Below are positions 54,440 through 63,584 of a stretch of 64,000 bases of DNA, one piece after another (position 1 is the stretch's first letter; every line of letters begins with the position of its first letter). The stretch covers positions 346,179 to 410,178 of the forward strand of contig NZ_SNYC01000007.1 in NCBI RefSeq assembly GCF_004362715.1. Reading direction: 5' to 3'. Under the pieces are notes generated by a model. That model made no database searches, had not been told where the DNA came from, and saw nothing but the letters and a program-made list of their open reading frames with translations. The position numbers were made by a program, and so were the translations under genes. This stretch comes from Pedobacter metabolipauper (GTDB lineage: Bacteria > Bacteroidota > Bacteroidia > Sphingobacteriales > Sphingobacteriaceae).

Positions 54440-55204
54440 ATGGAAAATAGAAATAAGATTGCATTGATTACTGGCGGAAGCAGGGGTTTAGGTAAAGATA
54501 TGGCACTTAGGCTTGCCGAAAAAGGAATAGATGTCATATTGACCTATCATACTAAAGCAGATGAGGCGCAAAATGTGGTATCGCAAATTGAGGGAGCTGG
54601 ACAAAAAGCTTCAGCCTTGCAGTTGAACACAGGCGACGTGAAAAGCTTTGATTCCTTTATCGGGAAGCTTAAAGAAGTACTGAACGATAAATTTGGTGCC
54701 GGCCATGTCGATTTTCTGATCAATAATGCAGGTATTGGAATAAATGCACCTATTGTTAGTGTGGAAGAAGAGATGTTTGATGAATTACTGAATATTCATT
54801 TTAAAGGAGTTTATTTCCTTACCCAAAAGATGCTCGGTTTGATGAACGATGGTGGTGGAATTGTCAATGTATCTACCGGACTTGCCCGTTTTAGCTTACC
54901 TGGTTTTTCTGCGTATGCATCCATGAAAGGTGCAATAGAAGTGTTTACCAGATACCTGGCCAAAGAACTGGGATCACGCGGCATCAAGGCGAATACCATC
55001 GCTCCGGGTGCAATCGCTACCGATTTTAGTGGCGGCCATCTGCGTGATAGCGAAGAAATGAGCAATTTTGTAGGTAGTGTGACCGCATTGGGCCGTCCGG
55101 GTATGGCAGAAGATATTGGTGGGGTAGTGGCGTTCCTATGTTCTGACGATGCCAAATGGGTCAATGCACAGCGCATAGAAATATCTGGTGGTATGTTTGT
55201 ATAA
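54440..55204 (+). CDS. Short-chain dehydrogenase/reductase
   Basis: A 254-residue NAD(P)-dependent oxidoreductase of the classical SDR type. The cofactor motif is TGGSRGLGKDMA (residues 12-23), NNAG is in LINNAGIGINAP (about 95), and the catalytic Tyr-x-x-x-Lys is AYASMKGAIEV (about 160-170). The C-terminal INTIAPGAIATDF-like segment and ISGGMFV end are usual. It is followed 59 bp later by an AraC-family gene on the same strand with its own -7 element. Confidence 0.92.
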   Translation: MENRNKIALITGGSRGLGKDMALRLAEKGIDVILTYHTKADEAQNVVSQIEGAGQKASALQLNTGDVKSFDSFIGKLKEVLNDKFGAGHVDFLINNAGIGINAPIVSVEEEMFDELLNIHFKGVYFLTQKMLGLMNDGGGIVNVSTGLARFSLPGFSAYASMKGAIEVFTRYLAKELGSRGIKANTIAPGAIATDFSGGHLRDSEEMSNFVGSVTALGRPGMAEDIGGVVAFLCSDDAKWVNAQRIEISGGMFV

Positions 55205-55241
55205 TTTTTTGAGAATAGATCAGTTTTTCTGTGCAGAAGGT

Positions 55242-55249
55242 TATATTTG
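55242..55249 (+). promoter_or_regulatory. -7 element of the AraC-family gene
   Basis: TATATTTG matches TAnnTTTG. It lies inside the longest frame from GTG 55231, so the true start is downstream, most likely 55264. Confidence 0.5.
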
Positions 55250-55263
55250 ATTACATGAAAGGT

Positions 55264-56172
55264 ATGATCGACACCACCTCTTTGGATGATTTTTATCAAA
55301 AAAATACAGTTGCTTTGCCCGAAGGTATCGACAAGGAAATTGGCCACTTCAATGTATTTGAAACGGAGACCCTGTTTAATAAAGAAACCGGTACCCGCAT
55401 TATGCCTTACAGCAGAAGGGCTTATTATAAGATTAGCTGGATAAAGGGTAAAAATACCGCTGAATATGCGGACAAGGTGATTGATATCCGGGAGAATGCC
55501 CTGTTGTTCGCAACGCCTAAAATTCCGTACCACTGGCTGCCGGACGGTACCGATCAGGCAGGTATGTTCTGTATTTTTACGGCCGACTTCCTATCATCAG
55601 GCAAAACGGGTATCCAGTTGGACGAGCTGCCAATATTTAAGCCCGGTCAATTGCCAATATTTCAACTTTCTCAAACAGAGGTAACAGAAATTGAATACAT
55701 TTTCCGGAAAATGCAGAGGGAACTGGTTTCTGATTATAAATATAAATTTGATCTGCTGCGGAACCTGATCTTAGAACTGATTCATTATGGGCAGAAGCTA
55801 CAGCCAATCTCGGCGCTGGGCACTGCCCATAATGCATCTGAACGCATCTCATCTTTGTTCATTGAATTGCTTGAACGGCAGTTCCCTATGGAATCGCCAC
55901 ACCAGCGGCTCGTTTTGCGTACGGCAAAAGATTATGCAGACCAGCTTGCCGTACATGTAAACCATCTGAATAAAGTGCTAAAGGAGGTTACCGGAAGTAC
56001 AACTACAGAGATTATCAGCAACAGGATCATCCAGGAAGCTAAAATTTTACTGAAACAAACTTACTGGAGCATCAGTGAAATTGCCTATGCGCTGGGTTAT
56101 GATGATCCGGGACATTTTTCCAAGTATTTCAAAAAACAGACTTCTTTTGCTCCTTTGGCATTTCGTTCTTAG
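55264..56172 (+). CDS. AraC-family transcriptional regulator
   Basis: A regulator of about 302 residues. The N-terminal part is a cupin-like sensing domain (ETLFNKETGTRIMPYSRRAY, YADKVIDIRENALLFATPKI), and the C-terminal 100 residues hold the two HTH motifs (DYADQLAVHVNHLNKVLKEV and SISEIAYALGYDDPGHFSKY). The start is set at 55264 because a -7 element at 55242-55249 lies within the longer frame; 55255 is the alternative. It may regulate the SDR gene just upstream. It converges on the lipoprotein gene with 15 bp between the stops. Confidence 0.9.
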   Translation: MIDTTSLDDFYQKNTVALPEGIDKEIGHFNVFETETLFNKETGTRIMPYSRRAYYKISWIKGKNTAEYADKVIDIRENALLFATPKIPYHWLPDGTDQAGMFCIFTADFLSSGKTGIQLDELPIFKPGQLPIFQLSQTEVTEIEYIFRKMQRELVSDYKYKFDLLRNLILELIHYGQKLQPISALGTAHNASERISSLFIELLERQFPMESPHQRLVLRTAKDYADQLAVHVNHLNKVLKEVTGSTTTEIISNRIIQEAKILLKQTYWSISEIAYALGYDDPGHFSKYFKKQTSFAPLAFRS

Positions 56173-56187
56173 CCTGCAATATAGTCT

Positions 56188-57033
56188 TTATTCTACCGGA
56201 TATTTCCCAGCCGATTCTATGCCTGAATCTGTAAACTTTAAAATTTCCGTCGAAACCGGATAGCCTGATTTTTTGTATTCATCAACGACTATTTTGCCGA
56301 TCCGTTTTGAGAAAAAATCAAAATCCTTCTCTGAAAAAATATAGCAGAAATCCCTAACTGGAATTACTGCATAAAATGGAAAGCCAAAGCCATTCTTTAA
56401 TTTATCTTTCATTGCAGGCGCAAATAGAAGAGCACCCTTTAAGCTCCCTCTTTCTGATTCAATTCGTCCAAGTTTGTGCCCTTCAATCCAATCAAATGAA
56501 ATATCTGTTGTCTTTAAGAGACTATCGGCATTCAGATTTGCCTGGCGATCCAGAACGGTATCAGTGATCTCCCATTTTTTCAGATCATCTTTCATAATCC
56601 AGCTTAACTTATCATCTTCAACATGAACATATACTTTTCCAAATTCATCTGTAATCTTTTGAAATAGAAAATCTTTAGAAGCGCTATCTGTTGGGAATAA
56701 AGAAATATAGATGTTGTTCTTTGCATCAACCCATTTTGATGGGATTTTAATCGTGTATGATACAAGCGTCTTAACGAAGTTTGAAATACCTGCTTTTTCT
56801 TTATCTCTTTCGTAATCTCTTCTTACATTATCAAGACTAACTTTTAATGTCAATTCACCCTTTGAGATATAAATCAGACCTGAATGGTCAACCGAGTCTA
56901 TTTTCATACCATGTTTTTCAATTTGATTACTGAATTCATCGAATACGTAGTCATTTTTCTGGTTATTAGTACAGCCAACTTGTGCAAGCAATAATACTAT
57001 GGTTGTAATTTTCAGAATCCGGGTCACGCTCAT
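56188..57033 (-). CDS. Hypothetical lipoprotein
   Basis: A 281-residue protein with a signal peptide and lipobox AQVGC (Cys at about residue 21, then TNNQKNDYVFDEF). The mature part is a mixed alpha/beta protein that I do not recognise, with a hydrophobic core segment (FAPAMKDKLKNGFGFPFYAVIPV). It starts within the last 4 bases of the DinB-family gene, so the two are translationally coupled. Membrane anchoring is supported; function is not. Confidence 0.6.
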   Translation of the reverse strand: MSVTRILKITTIVLLLAQVGCTNNQKNDYVFDEFSNQIEKHGMKIDSVDHSGLIYISKGELTLKVSLDNVRRDYERDKEKAGISNFVKTLVSYTIKIPSKWVDAKNNIYISLFPTDSASKDFLFQKITDEFGKVYVHVEDDKLSWIMKDDLKKWEITDTVLDRQANLNADSLLKTTDISFDWIEGHKLGRIESERGSLKGALLFAPAMKDKLKNGFGFPFYAVIPVRDFCYIFSEKDFDFFSKRIGKIVVDEYKKSGYPVSTEILKFTDSGIESAGKYPVE

Positions 57034-57479
57034 TTCGGTTGCACTCTAATAAATTGGATATAATCGGTGTTGACAGGTTCAAGGTTATGTAATCTCATAT
57101 CTCTGGCTATCTGTGCGCGATGATAAGTACCATGATTAAAAACATGGATCAAAATATCAGTAATTGAGGTTTCATAAACATCACTGTTTGTAACGCTGTA
57201 CTTGATGATGGGGGAGTCTGTGGTGTCCAGATAATCTATTCTTGACAACCCCTCCATATTTTCATCGAGCAATATTCTACAGAACTCCAGATCATGTAAT
57301 TGCCAAACGCCAACAGCAGGTGTGGTGTTGTTAATTCTGGCAAGCCACCTTGTTTGGGCATTTACAATGTGGCTGAACAATAAAATACAGGATTCTGGCA
57401 GCTTGGCAGAATTTGCTATTAAGGTATCTAACAGCAATGAATTTGCCCAGTTGTTATATTTATATAATTGAGTTAACAT
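57030..57479 (-). CDS. DinB-family protein
   Basis: A 149-residue four-helix-bundle protein of the DinB/DUF664 superfamily. The motif NNWAN is near the N-terminus, and the three metal-binding His positions are in LFSHIVNAQTRW, and in LIHVFNHGTYHRAQIARDM. This superfamily includes metal-dependent thiol transferases (bacillithiol, mycothiol) and proteins of unknown role. It is first of a two-gene unit with the lipoprotein (4-bp overlap). Confidence 0.82.
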   Translation of the reverse strand: MLTQLYKYNNWANSLLLDTLIANSAKLPESCILLFSHIVNAQTRWLARINNTTPAVGVWQLHDLEFCRILLDENMEGLSRIDYLDTTDSPIIKYSVTNSDVYETSITDILIHVFNHGTYHRAQIARDMRLHNLEPVNTDYIQFIRVQPK

Positions 57480-57576
57480 AGCAGCTGTTTTTATTTTAAA
57501 GCTAAGATTTTTTGAAAAAATAATGGTAAGCCTTTAAGCAAAATTCTTTATGCTTCTCTATAAAGCTGGTACTGTG

Positions 57577-58443
57577 TTATTTTTTAAAGGATGAGATGAT
57601 CTTTTTAACACCTGTAGTAATTGCTACCACAATTAATCCGGCAACCAATCCGATGGCGAACTCCTTAACTATTGATGGCAGGTTTGGCAGTAAGTGGTGT
57701 AAAAATTCAATGTTGTGAACAAATATACCACCAGAAACCAGGATCAAGGCAATGGTTCCAACTACACTTAAGATCCGGATAATGACAGGAAGCGATTTAA
57801 CCAGTAAATGCCCCATGCTTGCAAAGATGCCCTGATCATTAGAGCGCTTAATTAAATTGTAACCAGTATCATCCATTCTTACAATAATGGCAACGATGCC
57901 GTAAACACCAATTGTAGCCAATAGCGCAACGACAGAAACCGTTAGGATCTGTATGGTTAAAGTTTCTTCTAAAACAGTTCCTAATGCAATGATCACAATC
58001 TCAACGGATAGAATGAAATCTGTGGTTACCGCAGATTTAATCTTTGCTTTTTCTGCATCATTACCATCTTGTTTAATCTCTGCTACTACTTCATGACCTT
58101 TCTTTTGACGATGAAAAAAGTATTCAACAATTTTTTCAACCCCCTCGTATGCGAGATAAAACCCGCCTAAAACCAAAATGATTTTAATAGCGACTGGAAA
58201 AAATGCATTCAGCAGTAATGCAATAGGAACGATGATAATCTTGTTGATTAGCGAGCCTTTAGTGATTGACCAAAGTACAGGTAACTCCCTTGAAGAAAGA
58301 AAACCAGTCGCTTTTTCTGCGTTTACGGCTAAGTCATCACCTAAAATACCTGCTGTTTTTCTTGTCGCTATTTTTGCTGCCACCGCAACATCATCCATTA
58401 AAGCAGCTATATCATCCAAAATTGCAAAAAAACCTGACGCCAT
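57577..58443 (-). CDS. DUF808 (YedI-like) inner-membrane protein
   Basis: A 288-residue membrane protein of the DUF808 family. The N-terminal signature MASGFFAILDDIAALMDDVA is followed by the RKTAGILGDDLAVNA block and about six transmembrane helices (first at about 68-88), with a cytoplasmic loop rich in Lys/Glu (FFHRQKKGHEVVAEIKQ). Function unknown; E. coli YedI is the best-known relative. It is monocistronic. Confidence 0.9.
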   Translation of the reverse strand: MASGFFAILDDIAALMDDVAVAAKIATRKTAGILGDDLAVNAEKATGFLSSRELPVLWSITKGSLINKIIIVPIALLLNAFFPVAIKIILVLGGFYLAYEGVEKIVEYFFHRQKKGHEVVAEIKQDGNDAEKAKIKSAVTTDFILSVEIVIIALGTVLEETLTIQILTVSVVALLATIGVYGIVAIIVRMDDTGYNLIKRSNDQGIFASMGHLLVKSLPVIIRILSVVGTIALILVSGGIFVHNIEFLHHLLPNLPSIVKEFAIGLVAGLIVVAITTGVKKIISSFKK

Positions 58444-58698
58444 ATTTATTTTATTAATAGGGTCGCAAAATATAAATACGATTTTGAATTACCACAGAAA
58501 ACGGAGATATATCTTTAAAAAAAATGCTGTTACTGTTCTCCAGTGCTATTTTACAGCAAAGAATTCCATGCATCTTATTGAGTTAATGCGCATAATGTCA
58601 TAATGATTCAGATGGTTACATTTAGATTTTTTTATCCGATGAATTTTTACACGTGCTCAGAGAAAAATATTAACTACCTTTAAGTTTATCCCTGTTGT

Positions 58699-60012
58699 AT
58701 GGTATTTAACGTAAACTCGACCAGCTACTTAACATTCGTTGGTCCATTTAGAACTCAATTATTTATCAATAGCCAGAAACTTATTGCCTCTGGATATGTG
58801 GACGTTCAAAAATCTCTTTCTGAGAAATTAAATCCAGCCTCAGAAAATGGCTGGCAATATTCCCCGAATCAATCCAGATCAAGCAAACTGAGTTTTGATG
58901 TGGATACCTATCAGGGTCTAACTATTACACCCAGATATTTGATAGCGTTTAATTATCAACCTGATGATGCCCTAAAGCAAAAAATAAAAGAGTTAACAAC
59001 AACTGTTTCTACTGAAATAGAAATTAAGCTAAAGGGTATATGTTTAAAGTATATGGATTCAGGCGCAGGAACAATATCCTTTAATACTGAATATATACTT
59101 AAGGCAAATAAATCTGCGGTTGAACTTAAAGAATTTCATGAGCAGCTAAGTTCGAAACTCTCTGAAACAGCCAACGATCTAATAATTGAATACACAGCAA
59201 AATTAAAAGCCGCTTTACTTGAACGCGATCTATTAATAGATGAAGACAATGACAACCAGCCAGCTTTAGCCTGGATGCATAGAATATTTTACGTTAAAAC
59301 TGACGATTGTAATAATTCAGACATTGCTGGCATATCTTCCTCTTTTATATCAAAATTGGATGATGATGGATTAATTGATGCTTCTATTGTTGATGGAATT
59401 CATTTTTACCCCAGTATTGGCAACTCATTGGTAATTTACACAGATTCGGGATTGGATTCAAATATGCATTTTAGAGCTTTAGAAAGCATGATAGAATACA
59501 TAAATTGCAATTGGCTGTCAATGAGTGAAATGGATAAAAAATTATTTTTCCAGATTAATAAATTAAGTATTAAAACCCACATTCTTAAGCTTAAGGATCT
59601 TGAAAAGGAATATAACCACATTAACAATACTTTTGAGCGAATTACCTTGTTTAAATCAATCCTATTCAATCACAAGATTAACCTTTCACCGCAAGATTAT
59701 AGAATTTGGGAATGCATCTCAAAAACCTGGAAACTGGAAGAACTGATATCTGCCGTTACAACGAAATCTGAAACCCTAAAATCAATGAATCAAGGTGTTT
59801 TAGAACGTCTTCAAACTAAGCAAAACAATAAATTAAATTATTTGGTTTTTATGTTTACCACAATTTCATTCGTTACGATAATATTGCAGGTTATTGAATT
59901 TGTTCAGCAAGACGTGAATGTGCCAAATATTTTGAGAAGCTTAACTGTGATCTTTTTAACTATAATGGTTGCGTTTTCGGTCAAAAGGTTAAGAAACTGG
60001 TTCTTGGGTTGA
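58699..60012 (+). CDS. Unrecognised protein with two C-terminal transmembrane helices
   Basis: A 437-residue AT-rich gene whose family I do not recognise. A soluble N-terminal region of about 270 residues (SKLSFDVDTYQGLTITPRYL, repeated acidic segments) is followed by long amphipathic helices (about 275-375) and two C-terminal transmembrane segments (about 380-400 and 410-427) with a short loop between them. The layout of long stalk helices plus two C-terminal membrane helices resembles CorA-like channels, but the GxN motif is absent. The 3' end overlaps an antisense remnant of an ATPase gene. Function unknown; the isolated AT-rich setting suggests an accessory gene. Confidence 0.65.
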   Translation: MVFNVNSTSYLTFVGPFRTQLFINSQKLIASGYVDVQKSLSEKLNPASENGWQYSPNQSRSSKLSFDVDTYQGLTITPRYLIAFNYQPDDALKQKIKELTTTVSTEIEIKLKGICLKYMDSGAGTISFNTEYILKANKSAVELKEFHEQLSSKLSETANDLIIEYTAKLKAALLERDLLIDEDNDNQPALAWMHRIFYVKTDDCNNSDIAGISSSFISKLDDDGLIDASIVDGIHFYPSIGNSLVIYTDSGLDSNMHFRALESMIEYINCNWLSMSEMDKKLFFQINKLSIKTHILKLKDLEKEYNHINNTFERITLFKSILFNHKINLSPQDYRIWECISKTWKLEELISAVTTKSETLKSMNQGVLERLQTKQNNKLNYLVFMFTTISFVTIILQVIEFVQQDVNVPNILRSLTVIFLTIMVAFSVKRLRNWFLG

Positions 60013-60144
60013 TACCCACAAAATAATACGTTCATATATCCCAGGCACATCAGAAATACTAGGTTGCTGAATATCTGTATTTACTACTTCCGGTATACCA
60101 CCAATAATCGCATAACGATGAAAAGCAGTTTTCAGGAGATTATT
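59989..60144 (-). pseudogene. Remnant of an AAA ATPase (DUF4143-type) gene
   Basis: A minus-strand frame between stops contains FHRYAIIGGIPEVV followed by SDVPGIYERII. This is the conserved middle block of archaeal-type AAA/DUF4143 ATPases, in which an HRY-x-IxGGxPEVV motif precedes an IYxxII segment. Neither the Walker motifs nor the C-terminal domain exist nearby, so only a fragment of about 50 codons survives, cut at its 3' side by the plus-strand gene. Confidence 0.6.
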
Positions 60145-60165
60145 TCATCTTGGTACTAAATGCAT

Positions 60166-61764
60166 TTATTTCGGATTAATTGAAATGCCATTTTCCTCAC
60201 GAATGAGTTGAAAAAGATGATCAGGGCGAACGACTATGTAATCTGCATTAAGCGAATTAGCCACATTTTTAAAACTTGTTGGCGATACATTAGTCCATGG
60301 CTGCGCCTGTATAATCATGAAACGTGGAGCGGTTCTATTCCAGCCAGCTGCAGCAGCAGCAATATGATTTTTCATCGCCTGTTCATTTGTACAATAATTA
60401 CAGGCAAGTGCTATTCCCGGCAAGCTGTTGTTATAGATAGTAAGCCCGCCTCCTGTGTTCTGGGCAGTTACACCAAGGAGCGATGGTGCCTTACTGGCAA
60501 AGATCTTCCCAACATTCGGGTTAATCCCGCCAACAATAGTGTTCCAGATGGTGATTACGCGTAAACCAGCACGACTATTATAGTCCTCCGTTTTAGAGAC
60601 GAACTGTTTTAACAAATTTTCATCAGACCAGGTATTGGGATAGGTATAACCATAACCAGAAGGTCCGGAAACCAGATTATCATTATTGGTGGAGGTTTGC
60701 CAATAGTAGTTAAGTGCACCAGGCATTGCATCCAGCATGGCAGGTGACACGGTCCATCCTATTGGAACAGTACCCCGATCCGGATTATTCCAAAGTTTAC
60801 GCATAAGATGTTCTGTGTATTGTAAATTATCTCCATCACTCAATATAAACGCAACATAGATCTTGTTATTAAGTGCTGGTTTGGGAGGTATTGGTTTTAT
60901 ATTTACAATCCTGGGGGTACCACTATGTACCGTTAGATTAGAACACCAGTCACTCGCAATGGTTGCAATGCCATACTTCGAAGCGCGTTCAACACCCGCT
61001 CCTTCTTCTGGCCACCACCCCATAAAACTTGAACCCGGGGACATTGAAGATAGAAAACTGTTTAACAATTCACTTTCACCAGCTACTTTAGGATCGAGCC
61101 ATACTACTGCAGCACCCAGGGCTACTGCATATTCACGCAGAGCCGCTTTATGCACAGTAGGGTTTAGTCCAATCAACAAACGGTGATCAAGATGTGGCCA
61201 ATATATATCATATAACGACTGATAAACTTCCAGCTTACTGCTAAATTTCCCTTGCAAATCAAGTATGACAGGTAAATTATACGGAGAAGAAGTTAATCTG
61301 GATAACAATAACGGCGAGGTAATTAGCGCACCCTTATTTTTTGCAAGTACTGTGGCCAGATTAATCGTGTGTGGTTGGGCAGGATCATAAACGATCAAAC
61401 CCGAAATTTCACTACGATATTTAGTAATCAGGTCCCACTTGTCTGCGGGTTCGGACCAGCTCAAACCTAAGGACTGGAGCCAGGTATGCGGGCCTTCAGC
61501 GAAAGCATCACCTTCATAAGAAAAAATACGTGGTTTAGTTTTATTTACGATGCCCTTCAGCGACGCAAAAAGGTACATTTCTGCTGAGGAGAAAGAAGAG
61601 TTTTGGCGGAGTGTAATTAAATCCTGGTTCTGAGCAGGCGCAGGAAAAGAAGGAAGCAATTGACCTGATGGCCATATGATTTGGCCCATGGATGGAATGA
61701 CAAACAATTGGAACAAAAAAAAGCATGCAACTTTAATTTTAAGTAGTTTAATTCGTTTTATCAT
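60166..61764 (-). CDS. Secreted GxGYxYP-domain protein
   Basis: A 532-residue protein with a signal peptide (about 1-27, ending SMGQ). The name-giving motif SGYGYTYPNTW lies at about residues 356-366, in a domain of the GxGYxYP family, which is probably a carbohydrate-active (putative glycoside hydrolase) family of Bacteroidota. Other blocks: YVAFILSDGDNLQYTEHL with an acidic pair, and IGWTVSPAMLDAMPGAL. No substrate is known. It stands alone here and lacks SusC/SusD neighbours. Confidence 0.82.
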   Translation of the reverse strand: MIKRIKLLKIKVACFFLFQLFVIPSMGQIIWPSGQLLPSFPAPAQNQDLITLRQNSSFSSAEMYLFASLKGIVNKTKPRIFSYEGDAFAEGPHTWLQSLGLSWSEPADKWDLITKYRSEISGLIVYDPAQPHTINLATVLAKNKGALITSPLLLSRLTSSPYNLPVILDLQGKFSSKLEVYQSLYDIYWPHLDHRLLIGLNPTVHKAALREYAVALGAAVVWLDPKVAGESELLNSFLSSMSPGSSFMGWWPEEGAGVERASKYGIATIASDWCSNLTVHSGTPRIVNIKPIPPKPALNNKIYVAFILSDGDNLQYTEHLMRKLWNNPDRGTVPIGWTVSPAMLDAMPGALNYYWQTSTNNDNLVSGPSGYGYTYPNTWSDENLLKQFVSKTEDYNSRAGLRVITIWNTIVGGINPNVGKIFASKAPSLLGVTAQNTGGGLTIYNNSLPGIALACNYCTNEQAMKNHIAAAAAGWNRTAPRFMIIQAQPWTNVSPTSFKNVANSLNADYIVVRPDHLFQLIREENGISINPK

Positions 61765-61970
61765 CGGTTAATTATAGCGTTAGGTTATAGTTGTGATATG
61801 AGTTGGCCACCTGATATCAACAGAAATATACTATTTATTTAGTATTAAGAAGAAAGTTGGGGATGGTCTTTCTTGAAATATTTTTCAGTGACAACTAATT
61901 TTGTATTTTATCTAATCTGAAATTCTACAGAGCCTTTGTAGAAGTGTCAATAATACATTCTGCCATTAGA

Positions 61971-62762
61971 TCAGAGTGTTTTTAAAACACCACCATCTGC
62001 CCTTATGCTGGCTCCATTCGTAGCCAAAGAAAGTGGACTTGAAAGATAGGTTACTAAATGAGCGATCTCAGCCGGGTCGATAAAACGCCCGATTAGCGAA
62101 TGGGGATTTGTCTGTTGCATAATTCCAATCTTCAACTGCTCAACATCCTGGTTTTGAATATTTGCCAGATACCCGATGGCATTGGCTACTCCATCTGAAT
62201 AAGTAGGTCCGCCCAAAATGGTATTTACTGTCACTTCTGTACCCCTGGATAATTTTGACAATCCATTGCTAACTGCCATCATTGCAGATTTTGTCATTCC
62301 GTAATGTATCATATTTTCAGGGATGTTAACGCCCGATTCACTGCTGATAAAAACAACTCTTCCCCAATTCTTTTTCAACATTTGTGGAAGTAATTTCCTC
62401 GACAGACTAACACTGCTCATTACATTGATTTCGAAAATCCTGTACCAGTCTTCATCTGTAAGCGCTGTAAAATCCTTGAGCTCAAATATACCGACATTAT
62501 TAATCAGTATATCTATATCATCCAACCGGGCCAGTAGTTCTGTTACTTGTTGTTTATCTGAAAAATCGGCGGCTATTCCAGATACAATTGCATCCGGAAA
62601 CTCTTTTTTTAATGCTGCTAACGAATTGTCCAGCTTTACCTGATCCCGTCCGTTTATGATAACTTCAACAGCTTCAGCTAATAATTGCTGTGCTATCGCG
62701 AATCCGATTCCTTGAGTGGAGCCGCTTATAAATGCTCTTTTTCCTTTTAATTTTAAATCCAT
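61971..62762 (-). CDS. Short-chain dehydrogenase/reductase, TetR-linked
   Basis: A 263-residue classical SDR. Cofactor motif GSTQGIGFAIAQ (residues 13-24), NNVG in ILINNVGIFELK (about 88), catalytic Ser in VVFISSESGV, and Tyr-x-x-x-Lys in IHYGMTKSAMM. Its C-terminus ends SIRADGGVLKTL. It lies 49 bp downstream of the TetR gene on the same strand, with an imperfect copy of the TetR palindrome at 62775-62798, so it is the likely target of that repressor. Confidence 0.9.
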   Translation of the reverse strand: MDLKLKGKRAFISGSTQGIGFAIAQQLLAEAVEVIINGRDQVKLDNSLAALKKEFPDAIVSGIAADFSDKQQVTELLARLDDIDILINNVGIFELKDFTALTDEDWYRIFEINVMSSVSLSRKLLPQMLKKNWGRVVFISSESGVNIPENMIHYGMTKSAMMAVSNGLSKLSRGTEVTVNTILGGPTYSDGVANAIGYLANIQNQDVEQLKIGIMQQTNPHSLIGRFIDPAEIAHLVTYLSSPLSLATNGASIRADGGVLKTL

Positions 62763-62774
62763 TCTATTTTTTCA

Positions 62775-62798
62775 TTTTTGTAATGATCAATACATAAT
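62775..62798. promoter_or_regulatory. Imperfect TetR-type operator before the SDR gene
   Basis: It is centred on TGATCA (62784-62789) with flanks TTTTTGTAA and ATACATAAT, close to one arm of the perfect palindrome at 63396-63435. It lies 13 bp before the SDR ATG. Confidence 0.55.
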
Positions 62799-62811
62799 TG
62801 TTTAAAAAAAA

Positions 62812-63393
62812 TTAACGAAGTAGGTCCAGTTGCATTTCTATTTGTTCGGCAAGAATCTTTTCGTCAGGGTAAATCCTTCTAAGCGTATTCAAACCACACC
62901 AGAAGGTCATCAGATATCTTCCTAACACTTGTCCAGATAAGGGATTGCTGAGATTACCCTTAAGCTTCTCCTTTTCAAAAACATCGGCAAACATCTTTTC
63001 AACATCTTTCAGGATCCGGACCGCATCTGCTTCCAACTCATCATCCACAAATGTCATTTCAACAACCGTATTGGCAACAATACAACCTCTTAAATTTTCC
63101 TCCGTAGCGGATTTAGCAATGCTCCTGAAAAAATCTTTAATCAACTCCAATGGTGTTCCGCTTATTTCCAATTCCTTTCTGAAATTATTAAATGCTTCCC
63201 TGCGCTGTAAGATTGCCGCTTTAAAAACTTCTTTTTTACCTCCCTTGAAACTGTTGTAAAAACTACCAGAACCTATTCCGGTAACCTCTAACAGATCACT
63301 TAGGGAGGTGGCAGTATACCCCTTTTCCCAGAATACACGCTGAGCCTTACTCACCAGATCTTTGTTATCAAATAATGTTGGCCTCCCTTTCAT
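62812..63393 (-). CDS. TetR-family transcriptional regulator
   Basis: A 193-residue repressor. The N-terminal HTH (about residues 7-55) reads LVSKAQRVFWEKGYTATSLS, then LLEVTGIGSGSFYNSFKGGK, the TetR pattern with the FYNSF recognition element; the C-terminal ligand-binding helices follow, with GCIVANTVVEMTFVDDE. The start is set at ATG 63393 (MKGRPTLFDNKDL) because upstream in-frame codons run through a palindromic operator. It likely represses itself and the following SDR gene. The inducer is unknown. Confidence 0.9.
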   Translation of the reverse strand: MKGRPTLFDNKDLVSKAQRVFWEKGYTATSLSDLLEVTGIGSGSFYNSFKGGKKEVFKAAILQRREAFNNFRKELEISGTPLELIKDFFRSIAKSATEENLRGCIVANTVVEMTFVDDELEADAVRILKDVEKMFADVFEKEKLKGNLSNPLSGQVLGRYLMTFWCGLNTLRRIYPDEKILAEQIEMQLDLLR

Positions 63394-63395
63394 CG

Positions 63396-63435
63396 TATTT
63401 CTATTTTTGTATTGATCAATACAAAAATAGAAATA
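63396..63435. promoter_or_regulatory. 40-bp perfect palindrome operator of tetR
   Basis: Every base from 63396 to 63435 pairs with its mirror, centred on TGATCA. Each arm contains TATTTTTG, an exact -7 element, so the site carries back-to-back promoter elements. The minus-strand one (63422-63429) would drive the TetR gene with its start inside the operator. Confidence 0.8.
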
Positions 63436-63584
63436 ACATTTCATATTCTAAAATCCCATTGACTTTAAACTCAGTTAAACGACCAGGATAAGGCTGAAGC
63501 TTTTCACCATATACATTACCTTAAATTACCAAAATGTAATGGATCAATCCCAAATGTTGTGGAGCAGGGATGATTTTTTGATAT

